A stretch of 64,000 bases of DNA from Burkholderiales bacterium (lineage in GTDB: Bacteria > Pseudomonadota > Gammaproteobacteria > Burkholderiales > Burkholderiaceae_C): positions 1-64,000 of the forward strand of contig RXJV01000012.1 of assembly GCA_003963075.1 (NCBI GenBank), read 5' to 3'. Shown in pieces: positions 60,575-64,000 of this stretch. Below the pieces are notes generated by a model. The model saw nothing but the letters and a program-made list of their open reading frames with translations, did no database searches and was not told the origin of the DNA. Position 1 is the stretch's first letter; the number at the start of each line of letters is the position of its first letter. The position numbers and the translations under genes are program-made.

Positions 60575-61506
60575 TCCTGCTGGCGCCCATGGAGGGCTTG
60601 CTCGACCATATCCTGCGCGACGTGCTCACCCGTGTGGGCGGCGTGGACCGTTGCGTCAGCGAGTTCATCCGCGTTACCGACCAGCTGCTACCGCCGCGCG
60701 TGTTCACCCGCATCGTGCCGGAGCTCAAGACCGGTGGCCGCACCGCCGCCGGCGTGCCGGTGCATCCGCAACTGCTGGGCTCGGACGTCCACTGCCTGGC
60801 CGAGAACGCGGCCCGCCTGGCGACCTTGAAACCCGAGGGGATCGATCTGAACTTCGGCTGCCCGGCCAAGTGCGTGAACCGCCACCGCGGCGGTGCGGTG
60901 CTGCTCGACGAGCCGGAGTTGATTCACGCCATCGTGGCCGCCGTGCGCCGCGCGGTGCCGGCCGAGGTGATGGTGTCCGCCAAGATGCGCCTGGGTTACA
61001 TGGACACCAGCAAGACCCTGGACGTGGCTCGCGCCATCCATGCCGCCGGCGCGCAGGAGATCGTCGTGCATGCCCGCACCAAGGCCGACGGCTACAAGCC
61101 GCCGGCCTACTGGGAGCGCGTCGCCGAGGTGCGCGAGGCCGTGCCGCTCACGGTCATTGCCAATGGCGAGATCTGGACCGTCGAGCATGCCGCGCTGGCG
61201 CGCCAACGCAGCGGTTGCGAGCACCTGATGCTGGGCCGCGGCATGGTGGCCGACCCGTTCCTGGCCCGGCGCGTGGCGGGCGATTGCGCCGGCCCGCGGC
61301 CCTGGGCCGAGCTGCTGCCGCTGATGCGCCTCTTCTTCGACCAGGTCCGCGCGACGGTCGCGCCCCGGCACCAGGGCGGGCGGCTCAAGCAGTGGTTGCA
61401 CTATCTGCGCCGCGCCTACCCGCAGGCTCAAGACGCCTATGCCGAGCTGCGTACCGTCAACGCGGCGGATGAGCTGGCCCGACGGCTTTTCGGCGCACCG
61501 GGTTGA
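60571..61506 (+). CDS. dusC: tRNA-dihydrouridine(16) synthase DusC
   Basis: The 311-residue FMN enzyme reduces uridine 16 in tRNA. It starts ILLAPMEGLLDHILRDVLT and has NFGCPAKCVNRHRGGAVLL with the catalytic cysteine C97, then VSAKMRLGYMDTSKTLDVAR and EIVVHARTKADGYKPPAYWE. The GTG start overlaps the previous stop. The FGCPAKCVNRHRGG form and length favour DusC over DusA or DusB. Confidence 0.94.
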   Translation: MILLAPMEGLLDHILRDVLTRVGGVDRCVSEFIRVTDQLLPPRVFTRIVPELKTGGRTAAGVPVHPQLLGSDVHCLAENAARLATLKPEGIDLNFGCPAKCVNRHRGGAVLLDEPELIHAIVAAVRRAVPAEVMVSAKMRLGYMDTSKTLDVARAIHAAGAQEIVVHARTKADGYKPPAYWERVAEVREAVPLTVIANGEIWTVEHAALARQRSGCEHLMLGRGMVADPFLARRVAGDCAGPRPWAELLPLMRLFFDQVRATVAPRHQGGRLKQWLHYLRRAYPQAQDAYAELRTVNAADELARRLFGAPG

Positions 61507-61513
61507 GCCAGGC

Positions 61514-63193
61514 TCAGAAGGGCTCCCAGGCAAGCTCGCCTTCGGGCCGGGCGGCACGGGGCGCAGCGAACCCGGCCGACCGGCGCGTGGGAGCCGGCTT
61601 GGCGCGTTGAACCGCGGCAGGCGGCTCCACACTCGGTGTCGCGGCGGCGTCGACCTGGAACCGGGCGACCGCACCGGCCAGGGCCTGGGCCTGTTGAGCC
61701 AGGCTGACCGCAGCGGCCGCGCTTTCCTCCACCAGGGCCGCGTTCTGTTGCGTGACCTGGTCCATCTGCGTGACGGCGTCATTCACTTGCTCGATGCCCC
61801 GGCTTTGTTCGCTGGCGGTGCCGGCAATCTCCGCGATCAGGCCGGTGACCCGGTTGACCTGCTCGACGATGTCGCGCACCGCCTCGCCGGCCTCGGTGAC
61901 CTGGCGGCTCCCCGTCTCGACCTTGTCGACGCTGGTACCAATCAGGGCCTTGATCTCCTTGGCGGCTTCGGCGCTGCGCTGGGCCAACACGCGCACCTCG
62001 CTGGCGACCACGGCGAAGCCGCGCCCCTGCTCGCCGGCGCGCGCGGCCTCCACCGCGGCGTTCAGCGCGAGGATGTTGGTCTGGAAGGCGATGCCGTCGA
62101 TGACGCCGATGATGTCCACGATCCTGCGGCTGGCGGCGGTGATTTCGTCCATCGTGGTGACGACCTGACCGACGACCTGGCCGCCATACACCGCGGCCGC
62201 GCTGGCATTGGCGGCCAGGTTGCTGGCAGCGCGCGCGGTTTCGGCGCTCTGCCGCACGGTGGCGGTCAGCTCCTCCATCGAGCTGGCGGTTTCCTGCAGA
62301 CTCGACGCCTGCTGCTCGGTGCGGCTGGAGAGGTCTTGGTTGCCGGCAGCGATCTGCGTTGAGGCGGTGGTGACCGAATCGACGCCCGAGCGCACGGTCG
62401 CGACCACGCGCCGCAACGAGCCGATCGTTTCCGCGAGGGCGGCCTGCAGCTGGCCGAGTTCGTCACCCCGGGTCACGCCAACGTGCACGGTCAGGTCACC
62501 GCCAGCCACGGTCCTCAGGTCGGCCACCACGGCGGCGACAGGGCCGGTCACTGAGCGCGTCACCAGCAGGCCTGCCGCCATCGCGACGGCCAGGCCCAGC
62601 AGCGTGGTGATGACCGTCAGATGGGTGGCGCTGTCGACGGTCGTCATCGTGCCTTTGCCCGCCTGCTCCATGAGCCTTTCCTGGTACGCGACCATTTGGT
62701 CCAGTTGCTTCATGTAGTCGAGCTGGCGTGGCCGCAGCGTACCGAGCAGTGCGAGCTTGGCTGCGGCGATGTCGTCGCTCTGGACCCGCCCGAGGAAGTC
62801 GGTCTGCGCCGCGAGGTAGGCCTTGCGCTCCTCCTGCAACTTGTCGAACAGCGCCCGCCCGTCCACGGTGGCGACGCGACGCTCGAGTTCGTCGTACTTG
62901 GCCGTCAGGCGCTCGCGCGAGGCCATCAAGGACTTGATCTCCTCGTCCCGCTGCGCGCGCGAGTCCATGATCACCAGGTTGCGTGTGATGCGGGCTTGCA
63001 GGTTGATGTCGGCGCCGATCTCGTTGACCAGCTTGACCTTGACGTACAGGTCGTTGAGCACTTGGTCCATGTCGGCGCGCACGCCCGAGAGGCTGTAGCC
63101 GGCAATCAGCGCCATGCCTGTCATCAGCAGGGCGACGAGGGCAAAAGCCGACCCGAGCCGGGTGCCGATGCGCAGGTTTTTCAGGGCGTTCAT
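61514..63193 (-). CDS. Membrane methyl-accepting chemotaxis protein
   Basis: The 559-residue receptor has an N-terminal membrane helix (about 13-32), a periplasmic four-helix-bundle-type sensor (about 33-190), a second membrane helix ([20 protein letters not shown]), a HAMP domain, and the signalling hairpin tip [20 protein letters not shown] with [20 protein letters not shown]. The C-terminal end AWEPF fits the CheR-binding WxxF tether. GGAG precedes the ATG. It ends 7 bases from the dusC stop (convergent). Ligand unknown. Confidence 0.95.
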   Translation of the reverse strand: MNALKNLRIGTRLGSAFALVALLMTGMALIAGYSLSGVRADMDQVLNDLYVKVKLVNEIGADINLQARITRNLVIMDSRAQRDEEIKSLMASRERLTAKYDELERRVATVDGRALFDKLQEERKAYLAAQTDFLGRVQSDDIAAAKLALLGTLRPRQLDYMKQLDQMVAYQERLMEQAGKGTMTTVDSATHLTVITTLLGLAVAMAAGLLVTRSVTGPVAAVVADLRTVAGGDLTVHVGVTRGDELGQLQAALAETIGSLRRVVATVRSGVDSVTTASTQIAAGNQDLSSRTEQQASSLQETASSMEELTATVRQSAETARAASNLAANASAAAVYGGQVVGQVVTTMDEITAASRRIVDIIGVIDGIAFQTNILALNAAVEAARAGEQGRGFAVVASEVRVLAQRSAEAAKEIKALIGTSVDKVETGSRQVTEAGEAVRDIVEQVNRVTGLIAEIAGTASEQSRGIEQVNDAVTQMDQVTQQNAALVEESAAAAVSLAQQAQALAGAVARFQVDAAATPSVEPPAAVQRAKPAPTRRSAGFAAPRAARPEGELAWEPF

Positions 63194-63485
63194 GGGATCT
63201 CCGATGAAGACTGGGTCGGGCGCCAGCCCGAGCGGGCATGGTGAGAGGAGGTCGATGTTCTTGGTTTGTCCAGTTCAAATGTTAAAATGATAAAAACGAT
63301 GAATCAAGTGCTGAACAAGATCGCCGCGAATTAATCGAGACAAAAGTCGCGAGCTTTTTTGCCTTCATCCGACTTAATCGATAAAAACGATACTCAAAGT
63401 CGGGGATATTTGTCCTGTTGTCGAAAAAACAAAGCCGCCCGGGCGTCTTGCGCCGGGGCGGCCGTGAGGGCGAGGCGGGCGGGGG
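63194..63485. other. A/T-rich intergenic region with direct repeats
   Basis: This 292-base gap contains a stretch far richer in A/T than the rest of the window (63280-63420). It has two exact copies of GATAAAAACGAT (63289-63300 and 63380-63391), two copies of TTAATCGA, and the peroxiredoxin terminator at 63424-63462. The chemoreceptor promoter must lie here. No coding sequence is visible. Confidence 0.6.
63424..63462 (-). terminator. Rho-independent terminator for the peroxiredoxin gene
   Basis: On the minus strand GCCGCCCCGGCG pairs with CGCCCGGGCGGC (one mismatch, loop CAAGA), followed by TTTGTTTTTT. It ends the transcript of the peroxiredoxin gene. Confidence 0.85.
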
Positions 63486-64000
63486 TCAGCCTGGCTGCTT
63501 GGTGATGCGCAGATAGGGTTTGGGTGCCTTCCAGCCGGCCGGGAATAGCGTCTTGGCGTCTTCGTCCGACACCGAGCCGGCGATGATGACGTCCTCGCCC
63601 TGCTTCCAGTTCACCGGCGTCGCGACCTTGTGCTTGGCGGTGAGCTGGATGCTGTCGAGCACGCGCAGGATCTCGTCGAAGTTGCGACCCGTCGTCATCG
63701 GGTAGGTCAGGATCAGCTTGATGCGCTTGTCCGGGCCGACGATGAAGACCGAGCGCACCGTGGCATTGGTCGCGGCCGTGCGGCCCTCGGAACTGCCTTC
63801 GGTGTCGGCCGGCAGCATGTTGTAGAGCTTGGCGACGTGCAGGTCATGGTCGCCGATCATCGGGTACTTGGGCAGGTAGCCCTGGGTCTCCTCGATGTCT
63901 GCGGCCCAGCGGTGGTGGTTGTCCACCGGGTCGACCGACAGGCCGATCAGCTTGGCGCCGCGGCGGGTGAACTCGGGCTCGATCTTGGCCATGTAGCCCA
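63486..64000 (-). CDS. 1-Cys peroxiredoxin (N-terminus beyond right edge)
   Basis: The visible 171 residues are the bulk of a Prx6-type peroxidase: (GY)MAKIEPEFTRRGAKLIGLSV, DPVDNHHRWAADIEETQG, SVFIVGPDKRIKLILTYPMT and TTGRNFDEILRVLDSIQL. Reading upstream from 63992 the frame remains open, so the protein continues past the edge, where the catalytic PVCTTE-type cysteine should be. It would reduce peroxides. The terminator lies just downstream. Confidence 0.93.
   Translation of the reverse strand, partial: GYMAKIEPEFTRRGAKLIGLSVDPVDNHHRWAADIEETQGYLPKYPMIGDHDLHVAKLYNMLPADTEGSSEGRTAATNATVRSVFIVGPDKRIKLILTYPMTTGRNFDEILRVLDSIQLTAKHKVATPVNWKQGEDVIIAGSVSDEDAKTLFPAGWKAPKPYLRITKQPG

Noticed and set aside
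1-64000. CRISPR array, tRNA, rRNA, insertion sequence or prophage
   Set aside because: I saw no regularly spaced repeats, no tRNA or rRNA signature, no transposase and no phage structural gene on either strand.

Overview
The window is chromosomal DNA of a GC-rich, motile Gram-negative bacterium. It looks like a member of the Burkholderiales (Rubrivivax/Leptothrix/Roseateles-type betaproteobacterium). The reasons are a FlhDC-plus-FliA flagellar hierarchy, MotA/MotB next to CheY/CheZ and FlhB-FlhA-FlhF-FlhG-FliA, betaproteobacterial small families (DUF3460, DUF1841), and GC-rich intergenic repeats of a kind I recall from Comamonadaceae and relatives. Genus is inference only. No rRNA, tRNA, CRISPR array, insertion sequence or phage gene was found.

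Region 1 (1-14541) is the first half of a flagellar locus. Flagellin (cut by the left edge) is divergent from flhD-flhC. Then follow a membrane methyltransferase, motA-motB, cheY-cheZ, flhB-flhA-flhF, a degenerate flhG, fliA and a soluble chemoreceptor. Region 2 (14545-25503) is a signalling island: a periplasmic solute-binding protein, a diguanylate cyclase, a REC-PAS-GGDEF-EAL protein, an Hpt protein, a membrane histidine kinase, an ANTAR RNA-binding response regulator, its likely HisKA_2 sensor kinase, and an EAL-like/HDOD protein. Region 3 (25646-42792) holds the flg genes: flgL-K-J-I and flgH-G-F-E-D-C-B on the minus strand, and flgA-flgM-flgN on the plus strand. A four-gene non-flagellar islet (glycosyltransferase, propeller-like glycan protein, carboxymuconolactone-decarboxylase-like protein, M20 amidohydrolase) separates flgI from flgH.

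Region 4 (42863-49883) is the most unusual part. It is a tightly coupled minus-strand operon: Kef-type quinone reductase, Kef K+/H+ antiporter, SIR2 deacylase, zinc-ribbon protein kinase-like protein, von Willebrand A protein, and a divergent adenylosuccinate-synthetase paralogue. I propose it as a candidate undescribed stress, redox or conflict system. Region 5 (49935-64000) is mostly housekeeping: MaoC hydratase, DUF3460-scpA, SulP transporter, metG, minC-minD-minE, an acyltransferase, a ferredoxin, an FMN riboswitch with ribH, a YgjP peptidase with dusC, a membrane chemoreceptor, and a peroxiredoxin cut by the right edge.

Regulation visible in the sequence centres on sigma-28 (FliA) promoters of the form TCAA-N15/16-GCCGATAA/C. 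They lie before fliC, motA and flgM. One lies inside flgA, and one lies antisense between flhD and flhC, where it could produce a FliA-driven antisense transcript against the master regulator.
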